Below are positions 32,609-41,615 of a stretch of DNA of 50,304 bases, one piece after another; the stretch's first letter is position 1; each line of letters opens with the position of its first letter. The stretch lies in the NCBI GenBank assembly GCA_036390995.1, contig DASWAT010000059.1:1-50304 (forward strand). The letters run 5' to 3'. Position numbers and translations under genes: made by a program. Origin of the DNA: DASQQQ01 sp036390995 (GTDB taxonomy: Bacteria; Actinomycetota; UBA4738; HRBIN12). The notes under the pieces are model-generated. The model had not been told where the DNA came from. It did no database searches and was given only the letters and a program-made list of their open reading frames with translations.

Positions 32609-33947
32609 GGACCGCCTCCCTCCTCAAGGCCCGAGCGGCTCGCGCGAACCGCTCTCCTCGCTCGGCGTAGTCATGGAACATGTCCCAGCTCGCGCACGCC
32701 GGCGCCAGCAGCACCGTCCCCTCCTCCGAGGAGAGCTCGAACGCGGTCCGGACCGCTTCCTCGATCGTGTCGGCCCTTCGCACGGGCACGCTTCCCTCGA
32801 ACAGAGCCACCAGCTCGGGCCCTGCGTCCCCGATCGCGACGAGTCCTGCGAGGACCGGCGCCGCACCGATCAACGCCGAGAGGTCGGCTCCCTTCGACAC
32901 GCCCCCGGCGATCAGCACGACGTCCCTCTTCCCCGCCAGCGCGTTCAGGGCAGCGTGCACGTTCGTGGCCTTCGAGTCGTCGAGGAAACCCACACGGCCG
33001 ATCCGCGCCACCTCCTCGCCCCGATGCGGCAGCGGGCGCATCCGGCGGAGTCCCTCCGCCACGGCCTCGGGAGCCAACCCGAACGACAGAGCCGCCGCCG
33101 CGCCCGCGGCGGCGTCCGCCCGGAATCCCGCCGAGCTCTGCCCCGGCCGCCCCAGGGAGACCTCCTCGGCCAGCAGGGCCACGAGCCGGTCGTCGGCGTA
33201 TCCGACCGCGCCCGGCGCAGGCGACCCGAGCCCGAACCAGACGACCGGGCAGGGCGCGCCCCGGGAGATCCTTGAGGCGGGCTCGTCCTCGGCGTTGCCC
33301 ACGTGGACGTCGCCTCGGCCCTGGAGCTCGTACACACGGGCCTTCGAGGCTGCGTAGCCCTCCATCGAGCCGTGCCAGTCGATGTGATCGGGGGCGACGT
33401 TCAACAGGACCGACACACGCGGATGGACCCAGTGGTGGAAGCGAAGCTGGAAGGACGAGGCCTCCACCGCGAGCGCTTCGTGTCCCTCACGAGCCGCGGT
33501 CGAGAAGGGGTGACCGATGTTGCCGCAGGCGACCGCGTCGAGTCCGGCCGCCTGCATCATCGTGGCGACGAGCTTGGTCGTCGTGGACTTGCCGTTCGTC
33601 CCGGTGATCGCGACGTAGGGGACCTCGCACAGACGGGCTCCGACGTCGAGCTCGCTCCAGACGGCGATGTCACGCTCGGCCGCCCACGTCAGTACCGCCG
33701 CGTGCTCCGGCACCCCCGGGCTCGCCACCACGGCCGTCGCGTCCTCGAGGTGCTCGGGGAGATGACCGCCGACGTGCACCTCCACCCCCATCGCCCGGAA
33801 CTCGCTCACGCCCTCCACGTCGGATCGCGCCTCGGTGACCCGGACGGATGCGCCCTCCTCGGCCAGCGCGCGCGCCGCGGCTCGCCCCGCGACCCCCAGC
33901 CCGACCACCACGACCCGCTCGCCCGCGAACGTACCCGATCCGCTCAT
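32595..33947 (-). CDS. murD: UDP-N-acetylmuramoylalanine--D-glutamate ligase
   Basis: Adds D-glutamate to UDP-MurNAc-Ala. The 450-residue Mur ligase has VVVVGLGVAGRAAARALAEE at the N-terminus, the ATP loop ITGTNGKSTTTKLV, AVEASSFQLRFHHWVHP (the SSFQL motif of MurD), VAPDHIDWHGS and DDSKATNVHAALNAL. The ATG at 33947 overlaps the mraY stop by four bases; the frame continues upstream into mraY but is a shadow there. Confidence 0.96.
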   Translation of the reverse strand: MSGSGTFAGERVVVVGLGVAGRAAARALAEEGASVRVTEARSDVEGVSEFRAMGVEVHVGGHLPEHLEDATAVVASPGVPEHAAVLTWAAERDIAVWSELDVGARLCEVPYVAITGTNGKSTTTKLVATMMQAAGLDAVACGNIGHPFSTAAREGHEALAVEASSFQLRFHHWVHPRVSVLLNVAPDHIDWHGSMEGYAASKARVYELQGRGDVHVGNAEDEPASRISRGAPCPVVWFGLGSPAPGAVGYADDRLVALLAEEVSLGRPGQSSAGFRADAAAGAAAALSFGLAPEAVAEGLRRMRPLPHRGEEVARIGRVGFLDDSKATNVHAALNALAGKRDVVLIAGGVSKGADLSALIGAAPVLAGLVAIGDAGPELVALFEGSVPVRRADTIEEAVRTAFELSSEEGTVLLAPACASWDMFHDYAERGERFARAARALRREAVRGSY

Positions 33948-34993
33948 CCGGTCCCGCCCCGCGCCAGGAAGTCCGCGTAGAACAAGCCGATGCCGATCGC
34001 CACGCACATGCCGGCGATGATCCAGAACCGGACGATCACCGTGAACTCCGGCCACCCCGCCAACTCGAAGTGATGGTGGATCGGGGACATCCGGAAGATC
34101 CGGCGCCCGAACCCGCGGAACGCGATGACCTGGAGGATGACCGAGGTCGTCTCCAGCACGAAGAGCCCGCCCAGGATGACGAGAAGGAGTTGCGTGCTGG
34201 TCACGATGGAGAGCGCGCCGATCAACCCACCGAGCGCGAGCGATCCGGTGTCGCCCATGAAGATGCGAGCGGGCGCAGCGTTCCACCACAGGAAGCCGGC
34301 GACCGCACCGACCGCCCCACCGGCCACGATCGCGACGTCGAGGGAAGCGTTCACACCCACGCGGTAGCAGGCGTCGATGAGCTCGAGCCCGCACGCATGG
34401 CGATACTGCCAGAAAGAGATGTAGACGTACGCCGACAGCACCAGGATCGACGACCCCGATGCCAGGCCGTCGAGCCCGTCGGTGAGGTTCACGGAGTTCG
34501 CCCCTCCCGCCAGGATCACGAAGACCCAGAGGTAGAACACCACCCCGAGATGCAGGCCGGTCTCGCGCAGGAAGGCCAAGTCCGTCGGCACGTGCGCGGC
34601 TTTCACAGCGATGAGACCGAATGCCAGCGCCACGACGGCCTGCCCGAGGATCTTCGCCGTCTTCGACAGACCGAGCGATCGGCGGTGTCGCACCTTGACG
34701 AGGTCGTCGACGAAGCCGACCAGGCCCAGGCCCACGGTGGCGACCAGGACCGCGAGGCCCGCGGCAGTGATCGTGCCGAACACGGATCGGGTTGCGAGGT
34801 AGGCGGCAAGGATCCCCACGACGATCACCGTCCCGCCCATGGTGGGCGTCCCCATCTTCTCCAGGTGGGTACGGGGACCGTCCTCACGGATGTGCTGGCC
34901 CCACCCCCACAGCCGGAACAGGCGGATCGCCACCGGCGTGCCCAGCAGCGTCACCGCCATCCCCACGGCCGCGGCGAGCAGGATCGCCCTCAC
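33944..34993 (-). CDS. mraY: Phospho-N-acetylmuramoyl-pentapeptide transferase
   Basis: Makes lipid I in the membrane. The 349-residue protein has ten or so membrane spans and the diagnostic motifs KMGTPTMGGTVIV, GFVDDLVKVRHRRSLGLS, NSVNLTDGLDGLASG, ARIFMGDTGSLALGG and SPIHHHFELAGW. The GTG at 34993 overlaps the murF stop by four bases; the preceding 26 in-frame codons belong to a murF shadow. Confidence 0.97.
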   Translation of the reverse strand: MRAILLAAAVGMAVTLLGTPVAIRLFRLWGWGQHIREDGPRTHLEKMGTPTMGGTVIVVGILAAYLATRSVFGTITAAGLAVLVATVGLGLVGFVDDLVKVRHRRSLGLSKTAKILGQAVVALAFGLIAVKAAHVPTDLAFLRETGLHLGVVFYLWVFVILAGGANSVNLTDGLDGLASGSSILVLSAYVYISFWQYRHACGLELIDACYRVGVNASLDVAIVAGGAVGAVAGFLWWNAAPARIFMGDTGSLALGGLIGALSIVTSTQLLLVILGGLFVLETTSVILQVIAFRGFGRRIFRMSPIHHHFELAGWPEFTVIVRFWIIAGMCVAIGIGLFYADFLARGGTG

Positions 34994-36360
34994 CGCAGCG
35001 CCTCCGCCACTCGCTCCAGGCCCGCGACGCGGGATCCCTTGATGAGCACGACGTCGCCCCGGCGTGCCCACGTCCGAAGATCCGCCACCGCGTCATCCGG
35101 CCCTTCGTAGCTCGCCACGTCCTCGGGACGCTGGCCCTCGCGGACGGCAGCACGCGCGATCCACCGTGCCTGTTCCCCAACCGTGATCAACCGGTCGACC
35201 CCGAGGCGCACCACGAGCTCACCGAGTCGCTCGTGCTCGGCGAGGGCGATCGGGCCGAGCTCGGCCATATGGCCCAGCACGGCGACGAGCCGTCCCTCCC
35301 GCGCCATCCACCGGGCTGCGCGGAGCCCGGCGGCCATGGACTCGGGATTCGCGTTGTACGCGTCGTTCACGACTCGGACCCCGTCGAGTCCTATGAAGGT
35401 CTCCATCCGCCACCGCGAGATCCGCGCTCCCTTCAGGCCCGCGGCGCACTCGGCCGTCGACAGCCCAAGCGCCGTCCCGCATGCCGCCGCAGCGAGCGCG
35501 TTGGACACCATGTGGGCGCCGGGCACCCCCAGCTCGACGGGCTCACGCTCTCCGACGGTCGCGAGCACGAACTCCGGGCATCCGGCATCGTTCAGGCGGA
35601 TCTCCTCCGCACGCACGTCCGCGTCGTGGGACTCGCCGAACGTCAAGACCCGCGCCCGAGCCCGCGCCCGGGCCCCCAGTCGGCGGACCACCGGGTCGTC
35701 GGCGTTCACGATCGCGATGCCGTCGTCGTGCAGGGCATCGAGGGGCTCTGCGGATGCCTCCACGATCGCCTCCCACGACCCGAAGATCCCCATGTGGGCC
35801 ACGCCGACGTTCGTGATCACCACGATGCGCGGCCGGGCGATCCGACAGAGCAGGGCGACGTCGCCGGCGCGGCGGGCTCCCATCTCGGCCACCAGGACCT
35901 CGGTGTGGTCCGGCGCCCCGAGCAGGGTCAGGGGCAGCCCGATCTCGTTGTTGAACGACGCCGGACTCGCATGCGTGCGGAACCGCGTGGCCAGGACCGA
36001 CGCCGCCAGGTCCTTCGTAGCCGTCTTGCCGTTCGCCCCGGTGATGCCCACGACCGTGGGGTCCTCCATCCGCGCCCGCTCGTCGGCCGCGAGGTCCATG
36101 AGGGCGCGCACCGTATCGCCGACCTCGACCAGCGGTGCCTCGCCCGCGAGGGTGCGGGCCACGACGGCACCGCCCGCGCCGCGGCCGAGCGCGTCGTCCA
36201 CGAAATCGTGCCCATCCGCGTGCTCACCGGGGAGCGCGAAGAACAGGGCGCCCGGCAGCACCTCGCGACTGTCCACGACGGCCGAGGTCACCTCGCGGTC
36301 CACCCCCCGCAACATCCCTCCGGTCGCGCGTGCCACATCGGAGAGGCGTCGGGGCCTCAT
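34990..36360 (-). CDS. murF: UDP-N-acetylmuramoyl-tripeptide--D-alanyl-D-alanine ligase
   Basis: Adds D-Ala-D-Ala to the tripeptide. The 456-residue ligase has VVDSREVLPGALFFALPGEH, VVGITGANGKTATKDLAASV, FNNEIGLPLTLLG, NVGVAHMGIFGSWEA and VNDAYNANPESMAAGL, the last typical of MurF. It overlaps murE upstream and mraY downstream by four bases each. A run of alternating Arg/Ala (RRLGARARARARV) lies in the central domain. Confidence 0.96.
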   Translation of the reverse strand: MRPRRLSDVARATGGMLRGVDREVTSAVVDSREVLPGALFFALPGEHADGHDFVDDALGRGAGGAVVARTLAGEAPLVEVGDTVRALMDLAADERARMEDPTVVGITGANGKTATKDLAASVLATRFRTHASPASFNNEIGLPLTLLGAPDHTEVLVAEMGARRAGDVALLCRIARPRIVVITNVGVAHMGIFGSWEAIVEASAEPLDALHDDGIAIVNADDPVVRRLGARARARARVLTFGESHDADVRAEEIRLNDAGCPEFVLATVGEREPVELGVPGAHMVSNALAAAACGTALGLSTAECAAGLKGARISRWRMETFIGLDGVRVVNDAYNANPESMAAGLRAARWMAREGRLVAVLGHMAELGPIALAEHERLGELVVRLGVDRLITVGEQARWIARAAVREGQRPEDVASYEGPDDAVADLRTWARRGDVVLIKGSRVAGLERVAEALR

Positions 36361-37877
36361 CGCGCCTGCCCCAGCCGCCGGAGCTCCTCTGCCGCCACGA
36401 GCCGGTCGTCGAACGGGACCGTTCGGTCGGCGAGCTCCTGGTAAGCCTCGTGCCCCTTGCCGGCGATGACCACCACGTCACCGGTGTGCGCGCGTTCCAC
36501 GGCCAGCCGGATCGCCGCCCGGCGATCCGGCTCGATCACGTACCGGCCGCCGCCCCCCCTCGCTCCGCGCTCGACGTCGCGGATGATCGCGAGCGGATCC
36601 TCGCTCCGAGGGTTGTCGCTGGTGACGACCGTGAGATCCGCGAGCGAGGTGGCCACCTTGCCCATCAACGGCCGCTTGCCACGGTCCCGGTCCCCTCCGC
36701 ATCCGAACACGACGATGAGCCGGCCGGATGCGAGCGGGCGGGCTGCGCGCAACACGTTCTCCACGCTGTCGGGGGTGTGTGCGTAGTCCACCATCACGAG
36801 GAACTCCTGTCCCTCCTCGACGGCCTCCACCCTGCCGGGTACGCCTCGCGCCCGCTGGATCCCTTGGGCTGCAACGTCATCGTGGATACCCAGCGAACGC
36901 GAGGCGGCGATCGCCGCCAGGCAGTTCTCCACGTTGAACAGACCTCGAAGGGGCGAGCCGATGGTTCGTCCAGCCAGCCGGAAGGAGATGCCGCGCGCCG
37001 TCGTCTCCACGTCCGTGGCCCGGACGTCGGCACCCAGGCCGATGCCGTAGGTCACGGTGGGCAGACCGGAACCGAGCAGCCGGCGTCCCTCGGCGCTGTC
37101 GAGATTCACCACCGCGCGATCCGAGAAGGCAGGCGTGAACAGCCGGGCCTTGGCCAGGAAGTACTCCTCCATCGAGGCGTGGTAGTCGAGATGGTCCTGC
37201 GTGAGGTTCGTGAACACGGCCACGTCGTAGCGCACCCCATCCACACGATGCTGGTCCAGGCCGTGGGAGGACACCTCCATCGCCACCGCAGTGACGCCCC
37301 GTTCGGCCATCCGCCACAGCAGGCGGTGGAGGTCCGGCGCCTCCGGGGTGGTCCGGGGGAAGGGCACGGGCTCGCCGTCGATCCGGACCCCGGTCGTTCC
37401 CACGACGCCGGGGACGAGCCCCGCGGTCCTGAACACCGACTCCAGGAGGTACGTGGTGGTCGTCTTGCCGTTCGTGCCCGTGACGCCGACCATGGTCATC
37501 CCGTCGGCGGGGCGTCCGAAGAACTCGGCGGAGACGGGCCCCATCGCCTCTCGCACCGAGCCCACGAGCACCTGGGCGGCATCCACCTCGAGCGGCCGCT
37601 CCGCGACCACCGCCACCGCCCCCCGAGCAACGGCCTCCGACGCGAAGTCGTGCCCGTCGGCCCTGGAACCCCGGATGCAGAAGAACAGGCTCCCCGGCTC
37701 GACGTCCTGGGACCGGTACGCGAGCGCCGTCACGACCGTCGCCGGGTCGCCCCGCAGCTCGGCCCGCGGGAGCGATGCGACGAGGCCGGACAGCGGTCGT
37801 GCGAGGGGGGTGGTCGGGGCCAAGTCGCCTGAGCTTATCGTTCCGGCCTGCCCTCGCCCCCCAGACCCGACGCTCAT
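36357..37877 (-). CDS. murE: UDP-MurNAc-tripeptide synthetase, diaminopimelate-type
   Basis: Adds the third stem-peptide residue. The 506-residue ligase has LAYRSQDVEPGSLFFCIRGS, GVTGTNGKTTTTYLLES, TTPEAPDLHRLLWRMAERG, MEVSSHGLDQHRVDG and NLTQDHLDYHASMEEYF. The DNPR motif (VVTSDNPRSEDP) indicates meso-diaminopimelate rather than lysine. The ATG at 37877 overlaps the ftsI stop by four bases; the longer open frame upstream is a shadow of ftsI. Confidence 0.96.
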   Translation of the reverse strand: MSVGSGGRGQAGTISSGDLAPTTPLARPLSGLVASLPRAELRGDPATVVTALAYRSQDVEPGSLFFCIRGSRADGHDFASEAVARGAVAVVAERPLEVDAAQVLVGSVREAMGPVSAEFFGRPADGMTMVGVTGTNGKTTTTYLLESVFRTAGLVPGVVGTTGVRIDGEPVPFPRTTPEAPDLHRLLWRMAERGVTAVAMEVSSHGLDQHRVDGVRYDVAVFTNLTQDHLDYHASMEEYFLAKARLFTPAFSDRAVVNLDSAEGRRLLGSGLPTVTYGIGLGADVRATDVETTARGISFRLAGRTIGSPLRGLFNVENCLAAIAASRSLGIHDDVAAQGIQRARGVPGRVEAVEEGQEFLVMVDYAHTPDSVENVLRAARPLASGRLIVVFGCGGDRDRGKRPLMGKVATSLADLTVVTSDNPRSEDPLAIIRDVERGARGGGGRYVIEPDRRAAIRLAVERAHTGDVVVIAGKGHEAYQELADRTVPFDDRLVAAEELRRLGQAR

Positions 37878-39586
37878 GGGACCGGGAGTGCGTGCGGCGG
37901 GAGCGGCACCGGTATCCCGGGCGAGATCCCCATGCGCTCGATCGCGTACCGGGCCACCTGCTGGAAGAGTGGAGCGGCCGCGACGCCACCGTAGACCGTG
38001 GCCGGCCTGTCGATGATCGCGGCGATCACGACCTGCGGGTCGGACGCAGGCAGGAATCCCATGAACGAGGCGATCCAACGATCCGTGTAATACCCCCCCG
38101 ACGGGTTCGGGATCCTCGCCGTTCCCGTCTTGCCCGCCACCTGGTACCCGGGGATCTGCGCTGCCGTCCCCGTTCCCGCGTCGACGGTGTAGGCGAGCAC
38201 CCGCGTCACGAAGCTCGCCGTCCGGGTCGACACCACCCGGCGGGTCGTCGACGGCGCGACCGGATGGAACGTACCGGCGGCGTCGACCGCACCCCGGACC
38301 AGGCGAGGGCGAACCCACACGCCACCGTTCGCGATCGTCGAGTAGACGGCGGCCATCTGCAGGGGGGTGACGGCGATGCCCTGCCCGTACGCCATCGTGG
38401 CCAGGCTCGTGTCTGTCCATCGGGAAAGGGGGAGCACCGAGCCGGACGACTCGCCCGGGAACCCGACGCCGGTCGGCCGGCCCAGCCCGAACCTGGCCAG
38501 ATAGGCGGCCATGTGCTGCTCTCCGAGCCGCCGGGCGACCTCCACCGCACCGATGTTGCTGGACTGGGCGACGATGTCGCCGAGCGTCATCCTCTGTACG
38601 GGGTGGGGATGAGAATCGTGGATCGTGTAATCCCCCACCCGCATGGTCCACGGGACGCTGAACCGCTGATCGAGCGCCACGGCGTGCTCCTGAAGGGCGG
38701 CCGAGGCGGTCACGATCTTGTTCACCGAGCCCGGCTCGTAGGAGTCCGTGATGGCGCGGGCTCTCCAGGCGGCATCCTTCGCGTCGGCCGGGGCATTCGG
38801 GTCGAACCACGGGTAGGTGGCCATGGCGTAGACGTCTCCGGTGTGCGGGTTCATCACCACGACCGTCCCGCCGGCCGCATGGTTCGCGTTCACCGACTCC
38901 TCGAGGGCCGCCTGCACCTGATATTGGAAGTCGCGGTCGATCGTGAGGACCAGATCCGATCCCGGTACCGGCGCGCGCTCGAGATCCACCCCGCCCGCGA
39001 TCGGCTGGCCGTTCGGATCGATCTCCTGGGTCCGCTCCCCGGCCGTCCCCGCCAGCTCATCCTGATACTGGAGCTCGAGTCCCGCGATCCCGGTACCGTC
39101 GATGTTCACGAACCCGAGCAGCTGCGCGGCGAGGGGGCCTGCAGGGTACGAGCGCTTCGTGGCGGGAAGGAAGCCCACGCCCGCAAGGTGGAGATCCTCC
39201 AGCCGCTGGGCCGTCTGCAGATCGACCTGGCGGGCGACCCAGGAGAACGTCGTCCCCGACGTCAGCCGCCCGGCGACGTCAGACATGCTCAACCCGAGGA
39301 TCGGTGCGATCTGCGCCGCCTCACCCCATGGGTCCTCGACGTAGCGAGGATCGGCGTAGACGTCGCGAGCGGGCACCGAGATCGCCAAGGGCTCCCCCGA
39401 GCGGTCGAGGATCTGCCCCCGGGTGGCCGGAAGGCTGACCGTCTGCAGCCGCTGGTCCAGCGCCTTCGTCTGGTACGCGTCCGCCTGGCTGACCTGCAGC
39501 ACCGCGAGTCGAACCACGATGGCCCCGAACGCGAGGATCAACGAGGCGAACAGGGCCACGAGGCGGCGCATCGGTGGTCGCCTCAC
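37874..39586 (-). CDS. ftsI: Peptidoglycan D,D-transpeptidase FtsI (PBP2B/PBP3-like)
   Basis: Septal cross-linking enzyme, class B penicillin-binding protein, 570 residues. One N-terminal membrane anchor (LVALFASLILAFGAIVVRLA) precedes the dimerisation domain with TRGQILDRSGEPLA; the transpeptidase motifs are SVNK (S287, K290), SSN (342-344) and KTG (486-488, AGKTGTAR). No PASTA domains follow. I choose the GTG at 39586 because it overlaps the ftsL-like stop by four bases as elsewhere in the operon; an ATG at 39571 is the alternative. Confidence 0.95.
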   Translation of the reverse strand: MRRPPMRRLVALFASLILAFGAIVVRLAVLQVSQADAYQTKALDQRLQTVSLPATRGQILDRSGEPLAISVPARDVYADPRYVEDPWGEAAQIAPILGLSMSDVAGRLTSGTTFSWVARQVDLQTAQRLEDLHLAGVGFLPATKRSYPAGPLAAQLLGFVNIDGTGIAGLELQYQDELAGTAGERTQEIDPNGQPIAGGVDLERAPVPGSDLVLTIDRDFQYQVQAALEESVNANHAAGGTVVVMNPHTGDVYAMATYPWFDPNAPADAKDAAWRARAITDSYEPGSVNKIVTASAALQEHAVALDQRFSVPWTMRVGDYTIHDSHPHPVQRMTLGDIVAQSSNIGAVEVARRLGEQHMAAYLARFGLGRPTGVGFPGESSGSVLPLSRWTDTSLATMAYGQGIAVTPLQMAAVYSTIANGGVWVRPRLVRGAVDAAGTFHPVAPSTTRRVVSTRTASFVTRVLAYTVDAGTGTAAQIPGYQVAGKTGTARIPNPSGGYYTDRWIASFMGFLPASDPQVVIAAIIDRPATVYGGVAAAPLFQQVARYAIERMGISPGIPVPLPPHALPVP

Positions 39587-40119
39587 GGGTCGCCTCCCAG
39601 GACCGGCTTCAAGGATTCCTCCTGGCGTGCCAAGGGGTCCGCATCCCCGGCCGGAGCCGCCGCCGGTCCCGTGTTCGGCACGTGGAGGTATCGGATGTCG
39701 TCGGGGAGACGCATACCGTGGCGACGGGCCCAAGCGGCGATCCGGCCGGGGGCGGACAGCTTCGCGTGCTCGGTCGTGAGCTCCAGGTTCTGCTGGGACA
39801 AGCCCTGGATCCGTTGCTGCAGGTCGTCCACGCGGAAGGAGCTCTGGGCGAGCAGTGCATTCAGGGTGACGAGGCCGAGGACGGGCATCCCCAGCACGAC
39901 GGCACACAGGACGAGGAACCCCACCGTGCCGCGGCGCGCCCGGCCTGGAACGGCCGACCGCGGACGAGCGGGTGGCGAGGACCCCGGGAACGGTTCGGAT
40001 CGCGGCGTGGGCTGGGGGCGGGACGGGCGCCGCTCCGGTTCCGGCGCCGGAACGAGCCGGTCCCGCACCGCCCGTTCCCCACGCTCGTGCGCAGCGACCT
40101 TCCTGGCGGGAGTGCTCAC
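39583..40119 (-). CDS. FtsL-like divisome protein
   Basis: A 178-residue bitopic protein between rsmH and ftsI, the usual place of ftsL. The N-terminal 65 residues are basic and proline-rich, then one membrane span (TVGFLVLCAVVLGMPVLGLV), followed by a short coiled coil (FRVDDLQQRIQGLSQQNLEL) and the APGRIAAWARRHGM motif, and a 45-residue tail. This matches the septum formation initiator/FtsL pattern and would pair with a DivIC-like protein not seen here. GTG start at 40119 overlaps the rsmH stop. Confidence 0.85.
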   Translation of the reverse strand: MSTPARKVAAHERGERAVRDRLVPAPEPERRPSRPQPTPRSEPFPGSSPPARPRSAVPGRARRGTVGFLVLCAVVLGMPVLGLVTLNALLAQSSFRVDDLQQRIQGLSQQNLELTTEHAKLSAPGRIAAWARRHGMRLPDDIRYLHVPNTGPAAAPAGDADPLARQEESLKPVLGGDP

Positions 40120-40997
40120 GCCGCGACCTTCGTCCGCTCCGCCGCGCGCAGACGCGCGCTGCGTGCGCGAGGGTTGCGGGCCACCTCCGTGGCCTGCGGG
40201 CGGAGCGGTTTCTTCGTGAGCACGTCGAGCATGTCATCCTGCGCGAACGTGCGCTTCACCACGCGGTCCTCCAGCGAGTGGTACGCGATCACGACCACGC
40301 GGCCACCGGGAGCGAGGACGCCCGCCGCCCGAGGCAGGGAGGCGGCGAGCTCCTCGAGCTCCCGGTTGACCGCGATGCGGAGCGCCTGGAACGTCCGACG
40401 AGCGGGGTGGGGGCCGCCCCGCCGCCCTCCAGCGGCGCCCGCGACCACACGGGCCAGCTCCTCCGTGGTCCGGATCGGCGCGCGGGCGCGTGCGCGCACG
40501 ATGGCCGCCGCCACCCGCCTGGCCCGCCGTTCTTCTCCGTACTCGAAAAGGATCTGCGACAGCTCGGACTCGGAAGCGGTGTTCACGATCTCCATCGCGC
40601 TCTCGGTGCCGGCCTCGCCCGGGCCGCCCATCCGCATGTCGAGCGGGCCGGGCCGGCGGAAGCTGAACCCGCGGTCGCCCTGCTCCAACTGCATCGACGA
40701 CACGCCGAGGTCGTAGAGGACGCCGTCCAGGCCGTCCGGCAGCGGAGCGTCCGAGAACCGCGACCGCACCGCCTGGAACCGATCCCCGAAGCCTCGGAGC
40801 CGCTCGCCCGCGAGCCGAAGGGCCTCGGGGTCCCGGTCCACGCCGACGAGCCGACGGACCCCGGACTCGAGCAGCGCGGCGGCGTGGCCGCCCGCACCGA
40901 GCGTCATGTCGACCACGGTTCCCATGCCCCCGAGGAATCGGAGCACCTCGTCCACCATGACGGGCTCGTGCGCGGGCCGCGACCCACCATCCTGCAT
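40116..40997 (-). CDS. rsmH: 16S rRNA (cytosine1402-N4)-methyltransferase
   Basis: SAM-dependent methyltransferase of the 30S decoding region. The 293-residue protein has HEPVMVDEVLRFL, the SAM motif VVDMTLGAGGHAAALLES, VLYDLGVSSMQLEQGDRGFS, FSFRRPGPLDMRM, RTFQALRIAVNRELEELA and VIAYHSLEDRVVKRTF. Length is normal. Its ATG at 40997 lies 16 bases after the stop of a 38-residue membrane mini-protein. Confidence 0.97.
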   Translation of the reverse strand: MQDGGSRPAHEPVMVDEVLRFLGGMGTVVDMTLGAGGHAAALLESGVRRLVGVDRDPEALRLAGERLRGFGDRFQAVRSRFSDAPLPDGLDGVLYDLGVSSMQLEQGDRGFSFRRPGPLDMRMGGPGEAGTESAMEIVNTASESELSQILFEYGEERRARRVAAAIVRARARAPIRTTEELARVVAGAAGGRRGGPHPARRTFQALRIAVNRELEELAASLPRAAGVLAPGGRVVVIAYHSLEDRVVKRTFAQDDMLDVLTKKPLRPQATEVARNPRARSARLRAAERTKVAA

Positions 40998-41013
40998 CGG
41001 CGAACCCCGCGCC

Positions 41014-41130
41014 TCATCCGAGGGCGCGCATGGCGAGCAGCCCGAGGCCGACGTACGTCGCCATCGTGACCGCGGACAGCAGGATCAACGAAAGGCTCTG
41101 GCGAACCTCCCGGGACAATCCACCATTCAT
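41014..41130 (-). CDS. 38-residue single-span membrane protein between mraZ and rsmH
   Basis: A small gene too short for standard ORF calling. The product starts MNGGLSREVRQSLSLILLSA, continues VTMATYVGLGLLAMRALG and stops. It has a short polar N-terminus and one membrane span (LSLILLSAVTMATYVGLGLL). The ATG at 41130 overlaps the mraZ stop (ATGA) and has a perfect GGAGG ribosome site six bases upstream, inside mraZ. The gene ends 16 bases before rsmH. I do not recognise a family. The good ribosome site, operon fit and clean hydrophobic span argue that it is expressed. Confidence 0.75.
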   Translation of the reverse strand: MNGGLSREVRQSLSLILLSAVTMATYVGLGLLAMRALG

Positions 41131-41561
41131 CGTCTGCCTCCGATGTCCAGCGTCCCCGCCTGGTAGGCGCCCCCGTGGGACTGCTCGTAGCGTTCGTGCG
41201 CCTCGCGATCCCAGATCTCCATCCGGTCGAACACCCCGAGCACGACGGCCTCCTTCCTGATGCCCACCTCGGCCCGGAGGCGTTGCGGGATCAGCAGGCG
41301 GCCCTGGGAGTCGAGTTCGATGGCCTCGGCCTTCCCGAAGAACATTCGGGCGTACGCCCTGCCCTCGGCGTCGGAGAGGGGGAGGTCCCGGACCTCTCGA
41401 CTCCGCTCCTCCCACTCGGCCCTGGGGAAGCAGAAGAGGCAGCCATCCTGCCCGAGCGTGAGCACCGCGCCGTCGGCGAAGGCCTCACGGAACCTGCCGG
41501 GCAGGCTGATCCGCCCCTTCGGGTCGAGCTGATAGCTGTGCGTGCCGAGCAGTTCGGCCAC
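41127..41561 (-). CDS. mraZ: Transcriptional regulator MraZ
   Basis: AbrB-fold regulator at the head of the dcw cluster, acting on its own promoter, and in some species modulating RsmH. The 144-residue protein has two SpoVT/AbrB-like repeats: LGTHSYQLDPKGRISLPGRF and AIELDSQGRLLIPQRLRAEV. The GTG at 41561 follows GGGGAGG; the longer frame upstream would run through the predicted promoter and its boxes and is rejected. Confidence 0.95.
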   Translation of the reverse strand: MAELLGTHSYQLDPKGRISLPGRFREAFADGAVLTLGQDGCLFCFPRAEWEERSREVRDLPLSDAEGRAYARMFFGKAEAIELDSQGRLLIPQRLRAEVGIRKEAVVLGVFDRMEIWDREAHERYEQSHGGAYQAGTLDIGGRR

Positions 41562-41577
41562 GCGTCCTCCCCTTTTC

Positions 41578-41615
41578 CTCCACTGCGTTCCACTCTTATC
41601 CCACCCACACTCCAC
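41578..41615 (-). promoter_or_regulatory. MraZ-type operator boxes
   Basis: Four GTGG(A/G) motifs on the minus strand, read from 41615 down to 41578, are spaced 11, 11 and 10 bases apart, one helical turn each. This is the layout of known MraZ boxes (tandem TGGGN-type repeats). They lie between mraZ and its predicted -10 box and within the spacer, so bound MraZ would block transcription. Confidence 0.7.

Noticed and set aside
37874..40237. 787-residue version of FtsI
   Set aside because: The extra N-terminal part is a shadow of the ftsL-like gene and rsmH; the GTG at 39586 matches the operon pattern.
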